DNA of 64,000 bases from Burkholderia mayonis (GCF_001523745.2 NZ_CP013387.1:2356001-2420000), one strand, 5' to 3'; shown: positions 16,934-28,823, counted from the stretch's first letter. Notes: generated from the letters alone by a model not told the origin. Numbers and translations: made by a program.

Positions 16934-17785
16934 TCACAACGCACTCGCCGCCAATTCGACGATGTCCGCCGTGATCTCGTCCTGCCGCGCGATCCGGTAG
17001 GCCTGCAACAGCTCGCCGAGCTTGCGTTCGACCGATTCGCGCGCGGCGATCATCGCGCGCGTGCGCGCCTCGTTCTCCGCGGCGAACGCGAGCATCGCCG
17101 CATCGCACAGCTCGACGAACACGTATGCCTGCGCGAGTTCCGCGAGCAGCGTCGCGGGTGGCAGATGCACGAGCGGCGGCTGTGCGCGCGGCTCGGTATC
17201 GAAGCGCGCGTAGTCGAACGGCAACAGGCGGCGCTCGACCATGTCGAGCTGCTGCGCCGCAGCCGGCATCGCGTGGACGATCGATACCGGCTGCGCGCCG
17301 CGCACCGTCAGATGCGCGTACAGCGCGTCGGTGATCCGGTTCGCGAGGTGCACGACGTCGTCCGCGTGCGACGCCATCGGCGTGCTCCAGACGAGCGGCA
17401 CGCCGCCAGCCTCGGCGAGCATCGCGCCGCGCGTGCCGACCATCATGTATTCGCGCGTCGCGGCCGCCGCATCGGGCCGCGTCGCGTAATCGATCAGTTG
17501 CGCGTTGTACGCACCGACGAAGCCCTGCTCGCTGCACAGCACGATGACGAGCCGCGCGCGCGGCGCGCCGCGTCGCGCGGCCGCGGCTTCGAGCGAAGGC
17601 GCGCCGGCCGACAACGCGTCGCCGATCGCCGCGCCGACCGTCGCCGCCGATGCGCGGATCCCCGGCAAGCGCTGCTGCGCCTCGTGCGCGCGCGCGGCGG
17701 CGACGCCCTGCATCGCGCCAATCACCGTCTGCAACTGACGCGCGGTGTCGGTGCGCGCTTCGATCGCGGCGAGCTTGTCGCTCAT
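16934..17785 (-). CDS. atpG: N-type ATPase gamma subunit
   Basis: A 283-residue gamma subunit, the rotating shaft linking the alpha/beta head to the c-ring. The N-terminal helix ([21 protein letters not shown]) and the C-terminal helix ([18 protein letters not shown]) that form the coiled coil are visible, with the alpha/beta Rossmann part between. It is the last gene of the nine-gene operon read leftward; its ATG overlaps the atpA stop by four bases. Divergent from housekeeping gamma in sequence, as expected for N-ATPases. About 230 bp separate it from the adh promoter. Confidence 0.93.
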   Translation of the reverse strand: MSDKLAAIEARTDTARQLQTVIGAMQGVAAARAHEAQQRLPGIRASAATVGAAIGDALSAGAPSLEAAAARRGAPRARLVIVLCSEQGFVGAYNAQLIDYATRPDAAAATREYMMVGTRGAMLAEAGGVPLVWSTPMASHADDVVHLANRITDALYAHLTVRGAQPVSIVHAMPAAAQQLDMVERRLLPFDYARFDTEPRAQPPLVHLPPATLLAELAQAYVFVELCDAAMLAFAAENEARTRAMIAARESVERKLGELLQAYRIARQDEITADIVELAASAL

Positions 17786-19521
17786 CGCTTGCGCTCCGGT
17801 TCGGCTTCGGGCTTGGCTTCGGGCTTGGGCTTGGCTTTCGCGTTGGCTTTCGCGCTGACGCTGGCGTTGGCGTTGGCTTCAGCGCCGCCTTCGGCTTCGG
17901 TTCCGGCGTCGCCATCGAGCGAGCGATCGACCGCGCCGCCGACGTCGCCCGCCGCATCTTCCGCATGCATGTGTCCCGCCGTGCGATCCGTCGCATCGGC
18001 CGTGATCCGTTCGATCAGCTCGCCGATCGACTCCGCGAGCGTCGCGAGCGCCGCGTCGTCCGCGAGCCAGTCGAGGGGCGGCGCGCCCGCCGGCGACAGC
18101 GCCGCGATCCGCGCATCGAGCCACGACGGCAGCCGGTCGCGCAGCGGCGCGACGCGATCCGTCGACATCGTATCGAGCGCACCCGCCGCGAGCGCCTTCA
18201 GCAGCACGACTTCGTCGAGCGTTCGCAGCGCGCGGAAGCGCGGCTGCGTGATCAACGCGCGAATCCGCTCGCCGCGCGTGATCTGCGCGCGCAGCCGCGC
18301 ATCGGTGAGCCCGCCGAAGCGCGTGAACGCCTCCAGCTCGAGAAACTGCGCGTAGTCGAGCCGCAAGCGGCCCGACGCGCTGCGCAGCGCCGGATGCTGC
18401 GCCTTGCCGCCGACGCGGCTCACGCTCAGGCCGACGTCGACCGCCGGCCGCTGGTTCGCGGCGAACAGCGCCGAATCGAGCACGATCTGCCCGTCGGTGA
18501 TCGAGATCAGGTTCGTCGGAATGTACGCGGCGAGATTGCCCGCGTCGGTCTCCGCGATCGGCAGCGCGGAAAGCGACCCGCCGCCGAGCTTCGCGGACAG
18601 CTTCGCCGCGCGTTCGAGCAGGCGCGCGTGCACGTAGAAGATGTCGCCTGGATATGCCTCGCGGCCGGGCGGCTCGCGCGTGAGGAGCGCGAGCTCGCGG
18701 TGCGTCGCCGCGTGCTTCGTCAGGTCGTCGACGACGACGAGCGCATGCTGCCCGCGATCCCGGAAATACTCGGCGATCGAAAAGCCCGCGAACGGCGCGA
18801 CCCATTGCAGCCCCGGCGCGGACGCGGCCGGCGCGACGACGAAGATGCAGCGCTCGGGCGCGCCGTAGCGGCGCACCGCGTCGATCACGCGCCGCACCGC
18901 GCTCGCGCGCTGGCCGATCGCGACGTACACGCAGATCACGTCCGAATGCCGCTGGTTGACGATCGCGTCGATCGCGAGCGACGTCTTGCCCGTCGCGCGA
19001 TCGCCGATGATCAGCTCGCGCTGGCCGCGTCCGATCGTGAAGAGCGCGTCGACGATCAGCACGCCGGTGTCGAGCGGCTCGCTGACGAGATCGCGGTCGA
19101 TGATCGCAGGCGCGGGGCGCTCGATCGGCAGCGTGTCCGTCGTGCCGAGCGGCGGGCCTTCGTCGAGCGGACGGCCGAGCGGATCGACGACGCGTCCGAG
19201 CAGTTGCGGGCCGACCGGCACTTCGAGCACCGCGCCCGTACGCATGACGGCCGCCTGCGCTTCGACGCTCGCGTCCGGATCGAGCAGCACGACGCTGATC
19301 AGATCCTCGTCGAGCGTGTGCGCGAAACCCGTGACGCCGCCGTCGAAACGCAGCACTTCGTTGAGCATCGCGTCCCGCAGCCCGGACACGAACGCGATCC
19401 CGTCCACGACGCGCTCGACGCGTCCGACCGCCTGCGCGACGGGCGCGAGCGCCACCCGCGCGAGCGCATCGCGGCGACGCGTGAGCCAGGCCGCATCGGT
19501 TGCATCAGTGGCCGCCGTCAT
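17782..19521 (-). CDS. atpA: N-type ATPase alpha subunit with a charged repeat tail
   Basis: A 579-residue alpha subunit, the nucleotide-binding non-catalytic partner of beta. Walker A is [34 protein letters not shown] is the alpha-specific segment, and SISDGQI-like [13 protein letters not shown] follows. Family length is near 505-515, so about 60 residues are extra at the end. These are low complexity: acidic/glycine, then Ala-Asn/Lys repeats and Lys-Pro-Glu steps ending PEAEPERKR. Overlaps atpG (ATGA) and atpF (17 bases). The tail is not part of the known fold and may vary between strains. Confidence 0.95.
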   Translation of the reverse strand: MTAATDATDAAWLTRRRDALARVALAPVAQAVGRVERVVDGIAFVSGLRDAMLNEVLRFDGGVTGFAHTLDEDLISVVLLDPDASVEAQAAVMRTGAVLEVPVGPQLLGRVVDPLGRPLDEGPPLGTTDTLPIERPAPAIIDRDLVSEPLDTGVLIVDALFTIGRGQRELIIGDRATGKTSLAIDAIVNQRHSDVICVYVAIGQRASAVRRVIDAVRRYGAPERCIFVVAPAASAPGLQWVAPFAGFSIAEYFRDRGQHALVVVDDLTKHAATHRELALLTREPPGREAYPGDIFYVHARLLERAAKLSAKLGGGSLSALPIAETDAGNLAAYIPTNLISITDGQIVLDSALFAANQRPAVDVGLSVSRVGGKAQHPALRSASGRLRLDYAQFLELEAFTRFGGLTDARLRAQITRGERIRALITQPRFRALRTLDEVVLLKALAAGALDTMSTDRVAPLRDRLPSWLDARIAALSPAGAPPLDWLADDAALATLAESIGELIERITADATDRTAGHMHAEDAAGDVGGAVDRSLDGDAGTEAEGGAEANANASVSAKANAKAKPKPEAKPEAEPERKR

Positions 19522-20254
19522 CGTCGCTCAGCAATGCCGCCTCGATGGTCGCGAGATCCTGGCGCAAGCTGTTGCGCACGGTCGCGTATTTCGATTCGAA
19601 CTCGAGCCCGGCGATCAGCGCCGGATCGACGCGCACGTCCGGCTCGAGCGGTCGTCCGACGCTCGCCGCGAACGCCGCGCGGCACGCGGCTGCTTCCTGC
19701 GCGGTCAATGCGCGCGGTGCGACGAGCTGGACCTGCGCGTCGTCTGCGGCGAGCGCCGCGCGCACGTCTTCCGGCAGTTGCGCGAGCGACGCCGCGACGC
19801 CGTCGACGAAGCCCGCGACGCGCGCGCTGTCGGGCAAGCGCGCGAGCAGCTTCGCCGCGATGTCGACCGCGAGGCGCGTCGCGCGCGCGTCGAGCTCCTT
19901 CGCACGCTGCGCGGCGTCGGCTTCCGCTTGCGCGCGCGCCGCGTCGCGCAGCGCCTGTGCATCGGCGCGCGCCTGTTCGATCAAACGCTCACGCTCGGCG
20001 GCCGCCTGCGCGAGCGCTGCCTTCAATGCGTCGTCGCGCGCCGCGGCGAACGACGCGCGCTCGGCATGCGCGCGCTCGTGCTCGGCGCGCGCGGCGTCGC
20101 GCTCGTGCGCCGCATCGTCGATCAGCTTGCGCGCGGCGGCCTGGCGCTTCGCGATGATGTCGCTGACGGGACGAAACAGGAAGCGCGACAGCAGCCACAC
20201 GAGCACGACGACGTTGATCGCCTGCAACGCGAGCGTGGACCAGTCGATTCGCAT
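19505..20254 (-). CDS. atpF: N-type ATPase b subunit fused to a delta-like domain
   Basis: A 249-residue stator subunit. One N-terminal membrane helix (about residues 8-28, [15 protein letters not shown]) leads into a long Ala/Glu/Arg coiled coil to about residue 140, as in b. From about 150 on the sequence follows the C-terminal domain of delta/[23 protein letters not shown], then [15 protein letters not shown] and [13 protein letters not shown], the delta end signature. Ordinary b is about 156 residues. No separate atpH lies in the operon, so this fusion probably supplies delta. It overlaps atpA by 17 bases and starts 13 bp after atpE. Confidence 0.9.
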   Translation of the reverse strand: MRIDWSTLALQAINVVVLVWLLSRFLFRPVSDIIAKRQAAARKLIDDAAHERDAARAEHERAHAERASFAAARDDALKAALAQAAAERERLIEQARADAQALRDAARAQAEADAAQRAKELDARATRLAVDIAAKLLARLPDSARVAGFVDGVAASLAQLPEDVRAALAADDAQVQLVAPRALTAQEAAACRAAFAASVGRPLEPDVRVDPALIAGLEFESKYATVRNSLRQDLATIEAALLSDDDGGH

Positions 20255-20267
20255 CGCCGCCCCCTCG

Positions 20268-20516
20268 TCACTTGACGAACGGATTCGCGAACAGCAGCAG
20301 CAGCGCGACGACGAGGCAGTAGATCGCCATCGTCTCGATCATCGCGAGCCCGACGAACAGCGTGCGCGACACGGTGCCGGACGCATCGGGCTGCCGCGCG
20401 ATCGCATCCATTGCCGCGCCGACCGCGCGCCCTTCGGCGAGCGCGGGACCGATCGCGCCGAACGACACCGCGAGCGCGGCCGCCGCGATGCTGACCACTT
20501 CGATGAGATTGTTCAT
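20268..20516 (-). CDS. atpE: N-type ATPase c subunit (rotor ring)
   Basis: An 82-residue hairpin of two membrane helices with the RQPDASG loop between. The ion-binding glutamate is E61 in AMIETMAIY, and a second carboxylate, E28 in GPALAEGRA, lies in helix 1, where many Na+ types carry glutamine. A two-carboxylate site of this kind is reported for the B. pseudomallei N-ATPase, whose ring has 17 copies and is proton-specific; by sequence this protein belongs to that type. Follows atpB with a 4-base overlap. Confidence 0.95.
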   Translation of the reverse strand: MNNLIEVVSIAAAALAVSFGAIGPALAEGRAVGAAMDAIARQPDASGTVSRTLFVGLAMIETMAIYCLVVALLLLFANPFVK

Positions 20517-21214
20517 GAGTTCTCCTGCCCGCGCCGCGGCGCGGAAGTTTCGTCACCCGACACGGCCGCGCCGATGAACACCATCGACAGCACCATGAAG
20601 ATGTACGCCTGCACGGTGCCTGTCAGCAGATCGAGCGCCATCAGCGGAATCGGCACGAACAGACCGGCGAGCGACAGCACGATGCCGATCACGAATACGC
20701 CGCTCATCACGTTGCCGAACAGACGCACGATCAGCGAGAACGTGCGCGTCAGCTGCTCGACGACGTTGAGCGGGATCATCACCCACGTCGGCTCCGCGAA
20801 CGTCGCGAGATAGCCGCGCAGGCCGCGCACGCGCACGCCGTAGTAGAGCGTCGCGGCAAGCACGACGAGCGCGAGCGCGGCGTCGGTCTCGAGATGCGCG
20901 GTCGGCGGCTCGACGCCCGGCACGAGCGACGCGCTGTTCGCGCAGAACACGAGCACGAAGATCGTGCCGATCAGCGCGCGGTAGCGGGCGGGCGGCGTCT
21001 GCATCGTGTCGACGATCTGCGCGTCGATCGTCGCGACGAACAGCTCGAGCACGCTCTGCAGCCGCGACGGCGCGTCGACGCTCAGCCGCTTGCGCGCGAA
21101 GAGCGCGAGCGCGACGAGCACGGCCATGATCCCCCACGTCGCGAGCACGGGCTCCGAGATACCGACGGGACCGATCGAGAACATCGGCACGGTCGACAGC
21201 GGCGACGCGTTCAT
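20513..21214 (-). CDS. atpB: N-type ATPase a subunit
   Basis: A 233-residue, multi-pass a subunit that forms the ion half-channels against the c-ring. The conserved helix with the essential arginine is NVVEQLTRTFSLIVRLFGNV, and the last helix (TGTVQAYIFMVLSMVFIGAA) carries the usual QAYIF. The ATG at 21214 (MNASPLSTVPMFSIGPVG) overlaps the atpR stop by 4 bases, and the longer open frame to 21433 lacks family sequence. Shorter than the housekeeping a subunit, as typical in N-ATPases. Confidence 0.94.
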   Translation of the reverse strand: MNASPLSTVPMFSIGPVGISEPVLATWGIMAVLVALALFARKRLSVDAPSRLQSVLELFVATIDAQIVDTMQTPPARYRALIGTIFVLVFCANSASLVPGVEPPTAHLETDAALALVVLAATLYYGVRVRGLRGYLATFAEPTWVMIPLNVVEQLTRTFSLIVRLFGNVMSGVFVIGIVLSLAGLFVPIPLMALDLLTGTVQAYIFMVLSMVFIGAAVSGDETSAPRRGQENS

Positions 21215-21519
21215 CGCCGCGCGCCCGTCAATGCGCCCGTCCAGCGGATCGCGAACGCGCGCGCGACGAACAGCCCCGCCGAGCCGGCGACGAGCGCGTC
21301 GACGCCGATGCGCGCGAGCACGACGAGCACCGCGACCGTGAGCGCGATCCGCACCAGTTGCAGCACGAGCGCCGCGCCCGCGCGGCCTTCGACAAACAGG
21401 CGGCTGTTCCAGCCGAGCGACACGAAATGACACGCGCCCGTCGCGAGTCCGGCGGCGAGCCCGATCGCGACGGCGATGCCGTCGAGCGACGCGCGCGCGG
21501 TTTCCAAAATTTCACTCAT
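21211..21519 (-). CDS. atpR: N-type ATPase accessory membrane protein AtpR
   Basis: A 102-residue membrane protein with three hydrophobic segments (near residues 14-34, 45-68 and 72-95). AtpR is found only in N-ATPase operons, between atpQ and atpB; proposed roles are c-ring assembly or ion access, not settled. Identification rests on position, size and topology, and on the rest of the operon being complete. Overlaps atpQ and atpB by a few bases at each end, so translation is coupled. Confidence 0.85.
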   Translation of the reverse strand: MSEILETARASLDGIAVAIGLAAGLATGACHFVSLGWNSRLFVEGRAGAALVLQLVRIALTVAVLVVLARIGVDALVAGSAGLFVARAFAIRWTGALTGARR

Positions 21520-21903
21520 CGCGATCTCCGTCCTGTTGACCTTTCATCCAGCGCCATGCGAGCCAGAAGCCGAGCGCCGCGCCGAGCATCAAGAGCGGCG
21601 CGGAGAAGAACACGCGCGACGCGAACACGCGATCGAGCCAGCGGCCGAGCGCGAGCGCGGCGAGCGTCGGCGCGAGGATCGTCCAGCCGAGCACGCCGAT
21701 CTGCGCGAGACGCCTGCCGAGCGACGGCTCCGGATCGCGCGCGCCGCGCGCCGCACGCCGCGCGGCCGTGCGCGCCGCCTGCTCGACGCGGTCGGCTGCC
21801 GGGCCGTGCGCGTCGGGCCGCGCGGCCGGCTGCGCGCCGGATCGGGCCGCGCGCCGCGCGCCGGGCTCGCCGTCGCGCTTCGCATCGGGCGCGGACGGCT
21901 TCG

Positions 21904-21907
<4 letters not shown>
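21512..21907 (-). CDS. atpQ: N-type ATPase accessory protein AtpQ (AtpI-like)
   Basis: A 131-residue protein with two membrane helices near residues 70-88 and 98-118, the AtpI/AtpQ plan (SLGRRLAQIGVLGWTILAPTL in the first part; ALGFWLAWRWMKGQ later). AtpI-type proteins help form the c-ring. An Ala/Arg/Pro-rich extension of about 60 residues precedes the helices and is unlike the family core. Starts 4 bases before the atpC stop and overlaps atpR by 8 bases. Confidence 0.85.
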
Positions 21908-24121
<2,214 letters not shown>

Positions 24122-24150
24122 TCACCATAACGGCGCACGCGGCGTGCCGG

Positions 24151-24164
24151 CTGATCTCGGTCAA
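24151..24164. promoter_or_regulatory. Anr/FNR-like box upstream of atpD
   Basis: CTGATCTCGGTCAA fits TTGAT-N4-(A/G)TCAA except for the first base. It is centred about 70 bp before the atpD GTG, in the divergent atpD/phaC promoter region. Confidence 0.5.
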
Positions 24165-24247
24165 CAAACGGGAAATCGCCAGATGAATCCGTGCGCGATG
24201 CGATACGCGACGATTGCGCGGCCGTTACGCGATTCGCTCGGCTTCCA

Positions 24248-24261
24248 TTGATGCAAATCAG
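24248..24261. promoter_or_regulatory. Anr/FNR-like box in the atpD/phaC promoter region
   Basis: TTGATGCAAATCAG matches TTGAT-N4-ATCAA at nine of ten fixed positions. It lies about 174 bp before phaC and 160 bp before atpD and could serve either. With the box at 24151 it makes a two-site divergent control region. Confidence 0.6.
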
Positions 24262-24434
24262 ATTCCGCAGATCTATGCGTCGCTACAGTAGCCGTGTCAG
24301 TGATCGTCGACGCATGCCGTCGAAGCGCACGGCGGGCGACTGCGCCCGCCGCGCGGCTTCGCGCTCGGCCGGCCGCACCGGCTGCCTCGGTTCGTCATGT
24401 CGTCGCCCGCGTAGCGCCAGCCGAAGGAAGCCCG

Positions 24435-26228
24435 ATGGATACACGCCATACCCCTGAATCCGGCGCGCCCGCAGCGCCGCTGCCCGCCCACCCGCCCGCG
24501 TCGTACGAGCAGGAAAGTCCGTACCGCGTATTCGATTTCGCGAAGGAGGCCGCGCTCGCGAAGCTGACGTCCGGCCTGTCTCCCGCCGCGCTGCAGCTCG
24601 CGCTGTCCGACTGGCTGATTCACCTCGCGGCCGCGCCCGGCAAGCGCGCCGAGCTCGCGTCGCTCGCGATGAAGCATGCCGCGCTGCTCACCGAGTACCT
24701 GTTCGAAGCGACGACCGGGCGCACGCCCGCGGCGCTCGCGCAGCCGTCGCCCGGCGACCGGCGCTTCCGCGCGAACGTGTGGCAGCTCGAGCCGTACCGC
24801 TTCTGGCACCAGGCGTTCCTGCTCGCCGAGCAATGGTGGCGCGCGGCGACCCACGAAGTGCCCGGCGTGTCGCGCCACCACGAGGACGTCGTCGCGTTCT
24901 CCGCGCGGCAGATGCTCGACACGTTCGCGCCGGCGAACTACGTCGCGACGAATCCGGAGGTCGCGCAGCGCACCGTGCTGTCGTGCGGCACGAACCTCGC
25001 GCAGGGCGTGTGGAATTATCTGGACGACGTCCGGCGCCTGATGACGAAGCTGCCGCCCGCGGGCGTCGAGCGCTTCCAGGTCGGCAAGGACGTCGCGACG
25101 GCGCCCGGCCGCGTCGTGTTCCGCAATCATCTGATCGAACTGCTGCAATACGGCCCGGCAACGCCCGACGTCTACGCGGAGCCGGTCCTCATCGTGCCCG
25201 CGTGGATCATGAAGTACTACATTCTCGATCTGTCGCCGCACAACTCGCTCATCCGCTATCTGGTCGGCGAGGGGCACACGGTGTTCTGCGTCTCGTGGCG
25301 CAACGTCGCCGCGAGCGACCGCGATCTGAGCCTCGACGACTACCGCCGGCTCGGCGTGATGGATGCGCTCGACACGATCGGCAAGATCGCGCCCGGCGCG
25401 AAGATCCATGCGGCCGGCTACTGTCTCGGCGGCACGCTGCTGTCGATCGCGGCCGCGGCGATGGCGAACGCGGGCGACGAGCGCTTCGCGTCGATCACGC
25501 TGCTCGCCGCGCAAACGGACTTCACCGAGCCGGGCGAGCTGCAGCTCTTCATCGACGAAAGCGAGATCTACTTCCTCGAAAGCATGATGTGGGAGCGCGG
25601 GTTTCTCGGCGCGCACCAGATGGCGGGATCGTTCCAGTTGCTGATGTCGAACGACTTGATCTGGTCGCGCATGATCCACGACTACCTGCTCGGCGAACGC
25701 ACGCCGATGATCGACCTGATGGCGTGGAACGCCGACTCGACGCGAATGCCGTACCGGATGCATTCCGAGTATCTGCGCCACTTGTTCCTCGACAACGATC
25801 TCGCGACGAACCGCTACGTGATCGACGGGCAGACGGTGTCGGTGCACAATATCCACGCGCCGTTCTTCGTCGTCGGCACCGAGCACGATCACATCGCGCC
25901 GTGGCGCTCGGTTTACAAGATCCACTATCTGACCGACAGCGACGTGACGTTCGTGCTGACGGCGGGCGGCCACAACGCGGGCATCGTCAGCGAGCCCGAC
26001 CATCCGAAGCGCCATTACCGGATGAAGGTCACGACCGCCGAAGCGCCGAGCATCTCGCCCGACGAATGGCTCGCCGGCGCGACCGATTGCAAAGGCTCGT
26101 GGTGGCCCGCGTGGCATGCGTGGCTCGCCGAGCATTCGAGCGCGCAGCGCGTCGCACCGCCGCGGCTCGGCAAGCCCGGCGCGGAAACGCTCGGCGACGC
26201 GCCGGGCACCTACGTGTTCCAGAAATAA
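24435..26228 (+). CDS. phaC: class I poly(3-hydroxyalkanoate) synthase PhaC
   Basis: A 597-residue cytoplasmic, granule-forming polymerase that links hydroxyacyl-CoA units into polyester. The lipase-box-like GYCLGGTL carries the nucleophile C330; the catalytic aspartate and histidine lie in GTEHDHIAPW and TAGGHNAGIV. SEYLRHLFLDNDLATNRY and KGSWWPAWHAWL are family segments. The ATG at 24435 has GAAGGAAGCC upstream. First gene of an operon with a MaoC-phosphotransacylase fusion and ackA. No phaA/phaB is beside it, so this looks like an accessory synthase tied to the acyl-phosphate pathway rather than the main PHB operon. Confidence 0.95.
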   Translation: MDTRHTPESGAPAAPLPAHPPASYEQESPYRVFDFAKEAALAKLTSGLSPAALQLALSDWLIHLAAAPGKRAELASLAMKHAALLTEYLFEATTGRTPAALAQPSPGDRRFRANVWQLEPYRFWHQAFLLAEQWWRAATHEVPGVSRHHEDVVAFSARQMLDTFAPANYVATNPEVAQRTVLSCGTNLAQGVWNYLDDVRRLMTKLPPAGVERFQVGKDVATAPGRVVFRNHLIELLQYGPATPDVYAEPVLIVPAWIMKYYILDLSPHNSLIRYLVGEGHTVFCVSWRNVAASDRDLSLDDYRRLGVMDALDTIGKIAPGAKIHAAGYCLGGTLLSIAAAAMANAGDERFASITLLAAQTDFTEPGELQLFIDESEIYFLESMMWERGFLGAHQMAGSFQLLMSNDLIWSRMIHDYLLGERTPMIDLMAWNADSTRMPYRMHSEYLRHLFLDNDLATNRYVIDGQTVSVHNIHAPFFVVGTEHDHIAPWRSVYKIHYLTDSDVTFVLTAGGHNAGIVSEPDHPKRHYRMKVTTAEAPSISPDEWLAGATDCKGSWWPAWHAWLAEHSSAQRVAPPRLGKPGAETLGDAPGTYVFQK

Positions 26229-26238
26229 GGAGCGCCGC

Positions 26239-27642
26239 GTGGAGCGCGAAATCCTGCAGAACCGGCCGTTCGAATCGCTCGCGATCGGCGACAGCGCGTC
26301 AGTCGTGCGCGCCGCGTCGCGCGACGACATCGACCTGTTCGCCGCGATGTCCGGCGACGTCAATCCAGCGCACCTCGACGCGGCGTTCGCCGCGCACGAC
26401 CTGTTCGGCCACGTCGTCGTTCACGGGATGTGGACGGGCGCGCTCGTGTCCGCGGTGCTCGGCACGAAGCTGCCGGGGCCGGGCACGATCTATCTCGAAC
26501 AGACGCTCGAGTTCCGGCATCCGGTCGCCCCGGGCGACACGGTCACGGCGACCGTGACCGTCAAGGAGAAGCATCCGGAGAAGCGGATCGTGCTGCTCGA
26601 CACGCGCTGCACGAACCAGGACGGCCAGGTCGTGCTGCGCGGCACCGCGACCGTGATCGCGCCCGACAAGCCGATCGCGTGGGAACGCGCGCCGGCGCCG
26701 GACGTCGCGGTGCGCCGCCACGACCGCTACGAGACGTTCGTGCGCGACGCGCGCGAGCAGCCGCCGCTGCGCACCGCGGTCGTCCATCCGTGCTCGCCGG
26801 ACGCGATCCGCGCGGCGATCGACGCGCGCGACGAGCACCTGATCGATCCGATCCTGATCGGCCCCGAAGCGAAGATCCGCGCGGCGGCCGAAGCGGCCGG
26901 CGTGAATCTCGCGGGCGTGTCGATCGAAGCGGTCGAACACAGCCATGCGGCCGCCGCGCGCGCGGTCGAGCTGGGCGGCATGGGCCAGGTCGCCGCGCTG
27001 ATGAAGGGCAGCCTGCATACCGACGAGCTGCTCGCCGCGGTCGTCGGCCCGGCGTCGCTGCTGCGCACCGAGCGGCGCATCAGCCACGTCTACGCGATGG
27101 ACGTGCCCGCGTATCCGAAGCCGCTCCTCATCACCGACGCGGCGATCAACATCGCGCCGACGCTCGAACAGAAGCGCGATATCTGCCAGAACGCGGTCGA
27201 CCTGCTGCACCTGCTCGGCATCGAGCGGCCGCACGTTGCGGTGCTCGCGGCGGTCGAGACCGTCAACCCGAAGATGCCTTCGACGCTCGACGCGGCCGCG
27301 CTCACCGTAATGGCCGCGCGCGGGCAGATCTCGGGCGCGATCGTCGACGGGCCGCTCGCGTTCGACAACGCCGTGAGCGCGATCGCCGCGCAGTCGAAGG
27401 GCATCACATCGCCCGTCGCGGGCCAGGCCGACATCCTGCTCGTGCCCGATCTCGAAGCGGGCAACATGCTCGCGAAGCAGCTGATGTACTTCGCGGGCGC
27501 CGACGGCGCGGGCCTCGTGCTCGGCGCGCGGCTGCCCATCATCCTGACGAGCCGCGCGGACAGCCTGCGCGTGCGGATCGCGTCCGCCGCGCTCGCGAAG
27601 CTCGTCGCCGAGAGGACGCGCAGCGGCGCGCTCGCACCATGA
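26239..27642 (+). CDS. MaoC-like hydratase fused to phosphate acyltransferase
   Basis: A 467-residue bifunctional protein. Residues about 10-150 are a MaoC hot-dog enoyl-CoA hydratase (catalytic Asp/His in SGDVNPAHLD and VVVHGMWTG). From about 165 on it is a phosphate acetyl/butyryltransferase (PILIGPEAKIRAAAE, MKGSLHTDELLAAV, DAAINIAPTLEQKRDIC, ADILLVPDLEAGNMLAKQL). It would make (R)-hydroxyacyl-CoA for PhaC or turn acyl-CoA into acyl-phosphate for AckA. GTG start at 26239 with AAGGAG seven bases before it. Ten bp after phaC; its TGA overlaps the ackA ATG. The fusion is known in proteobacteria. Confidence 0.93.
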   Translation: MEREILQNRPFESLAIGDSASVVRAASRDDIDLFAAMSGDVNPAHLDAAFAAHDLFGHVVVHGMWTGALVSAVLGTKLPGPGTIYLEQTLEFRHPVAPGDTVTATVTVKEKHPEKRIVLLDTRCTNQDGQVVLRGTATVIAPDKPIAWERAPAPDVAVRRHDRYETFVRDAREQPPLRTAVVHPCSPDAIRAAIDARDEHLIDPILIGPEAKIRAAAEAAGVNLAGVSIEAVEHSHAAAARAVELGGMGQVAALMKGSLHTDELLAAVVGPASLLRTERRISHVYAMDVPAYPKPLLITDAAINIAPTLEQKRDICQNAVDLLHLLGIERPHVAVLAAVETVNPKMPSTLDAAALTVMAARGQISGAIVDGPLAFDNAVSAIAAQSKGITSPVAGQADILLVPDLEAGNMLAKQLMYFAGADGAGLVLGARLPIILTSRADSLRVRIASAALAKLVAERTRSGALAP

Positions 27643-28817
27643 GCGAGCCGCTGCTGCTGACGTTCAACGCCGGTTCGTCGACGCTGAAGATCGGCCTCTA
27701 CAGCGTCGCGAACGGCGAGCCCGCGCCGCTCGGACGCGGCAAGATCGACTTCAACCGGACGCCGTTGCAGTTCGAATACTCGAACGGCGGCGACGCACGC
27801 ACCGTTCCGCTCGCCGCGCCCGTCACCGACGACCTGCACGAAGTGCTCGACGAAGCACTCAACTGGATCGCGTCGCATCTGTCGCTGCACGAACTGGTAT
27901 CGGTCGGCCATCGCGTCGTGCATGGCGGCGACGTATTCGACGGGCCGGTCGCCCTCGACGATCGTACGCTCGACGCGATTACCGCGCTCGTGCCGCTCGC
28001 GCCGCTGCATCAGCCGCAGAGCGTGCGTTTGATTCGCGCGCTGCGCCATCTGCGTCCGCATCTGCCGCAGGTCGCGTCGTTCGACACCGCGTTCCATCGG
28101 ACGCAGTCCGATCTCGTGCGGCGCTTCGCACTGCCGCGCGCGCTGTTCGACGAAGGCGTCAAGCGCTACGGTTTTCATGGGCTGTCTTACCGATACGTCG
28201 CCGGACGGCTGCGCGAGCGGCATCCGGCGCTCGCGCGCGGCAAGATCGTCGCCGCGCACCTCGGCAGCGGCGCGAGCCTCTGCGCGCTCGACGCCGGCGT
28301 GAGCCGCGACACGAGCATGGGCTTCTCGACGCTCGACGGGATTCCGATGGCGACGCGCTGCGGCGCGCTCGACGCAGGCGTCGTGCTGCACCTTCAAAAG
28401 ATGCTCGGCTATTCGGTCGATGCGGTCGAGCAGATGCTGTATCACCGCTCCGGCCTGCTCGGCGTGTCCGGCGTGAGCGGCGACGCGCGCGTGCTGCTCG
28501 CCGATCGTTCGGACGGCGCGCGCGACGCGCTCGAGCTGTTCGCGTTCCGGATCGCCGGCGAGACCGCGCGGCTTGCGGCGACGCTCGGCGGCCTCGACGC
28601 GCTCGTGTTCACCGCGGGCATCGGCGAGCATCAGCCCGAAACGCGCGCCGCGGTGTGCGAGCGGCTGCGCTGGCTCGGCGTCGAGCTCGATGCCGACGCG
28701 AACGCGCACAACGCGGAGATCGTCAGCCGCGACGCGAGCCGCATCGCGGTGCTCGTCGTGCCGACCGACGAGGAACAGGTGATCGCGCGGGATGCGGCGT
28801 CGGTCCTGCATGTCTGA
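27639..28817 (+). CDS. ackA: acetate/butyrate kinase family (AckA)
   Basis: A 392-residue kinase of the ASKHA fold that makes ATP and acetate from acetyl-phosphate. The N-terminal LLTFNAGSSTLKIGLY is the acetate-kinase signature 1, SVGHRVVHGGDVF and KRYGFHGLSYRYVA follow, and VAAHLGSGASLCAL and FTAGIGEHQPETR complete the active site. Full length. It overlaps the preceding phosphotransacylase stop, so the pair converts acyl-CoA to acetate with ATP gain, useful when respiration is limited. A strong hairpin follows. Confidence 0.95.
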   Translation: MSEPLLLTFNAGSSTLKIGLYSVANGEPAPLGRGKIDFNRTPLQFEYSNGGDARTVPLAAPVTDDLHEVLDEALNWIASHLSLHELVSVGHRVVHGGDVFDGPVALDDRTLDAITALVPLAPLHQPQSVRLIRALRHLRPHLPQVASFDTAFHRTQSDLVRRFALPRALFDEGVKRYGFHGLSYRYVAGRLRERHPALARGKIVAAHLGSGASLCALDAGVSRDTSMGFSTLDGIPMATRCGALDAGVVLHLQKMLGYSVDAVEQMLYHRSGLLGVSGVSGDARVLLADRSDGARDALELFAFRIAGETARLAATLGGLDALVFTAGIGEHQPETRAAVCERLRWLGVELDADANAHNAEIVSRDASRIAVLVVPTDEEQVIARDAASVLHV

Positions 28818-28823
28818 GCGCGT

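Noticed and set aside
18956..20275. Long plus-strand frames opposite atpA/atpF
   Set aside because: Their composition is that of complementary GC-rich codons; the minus strand carries complete ATPase subunits.
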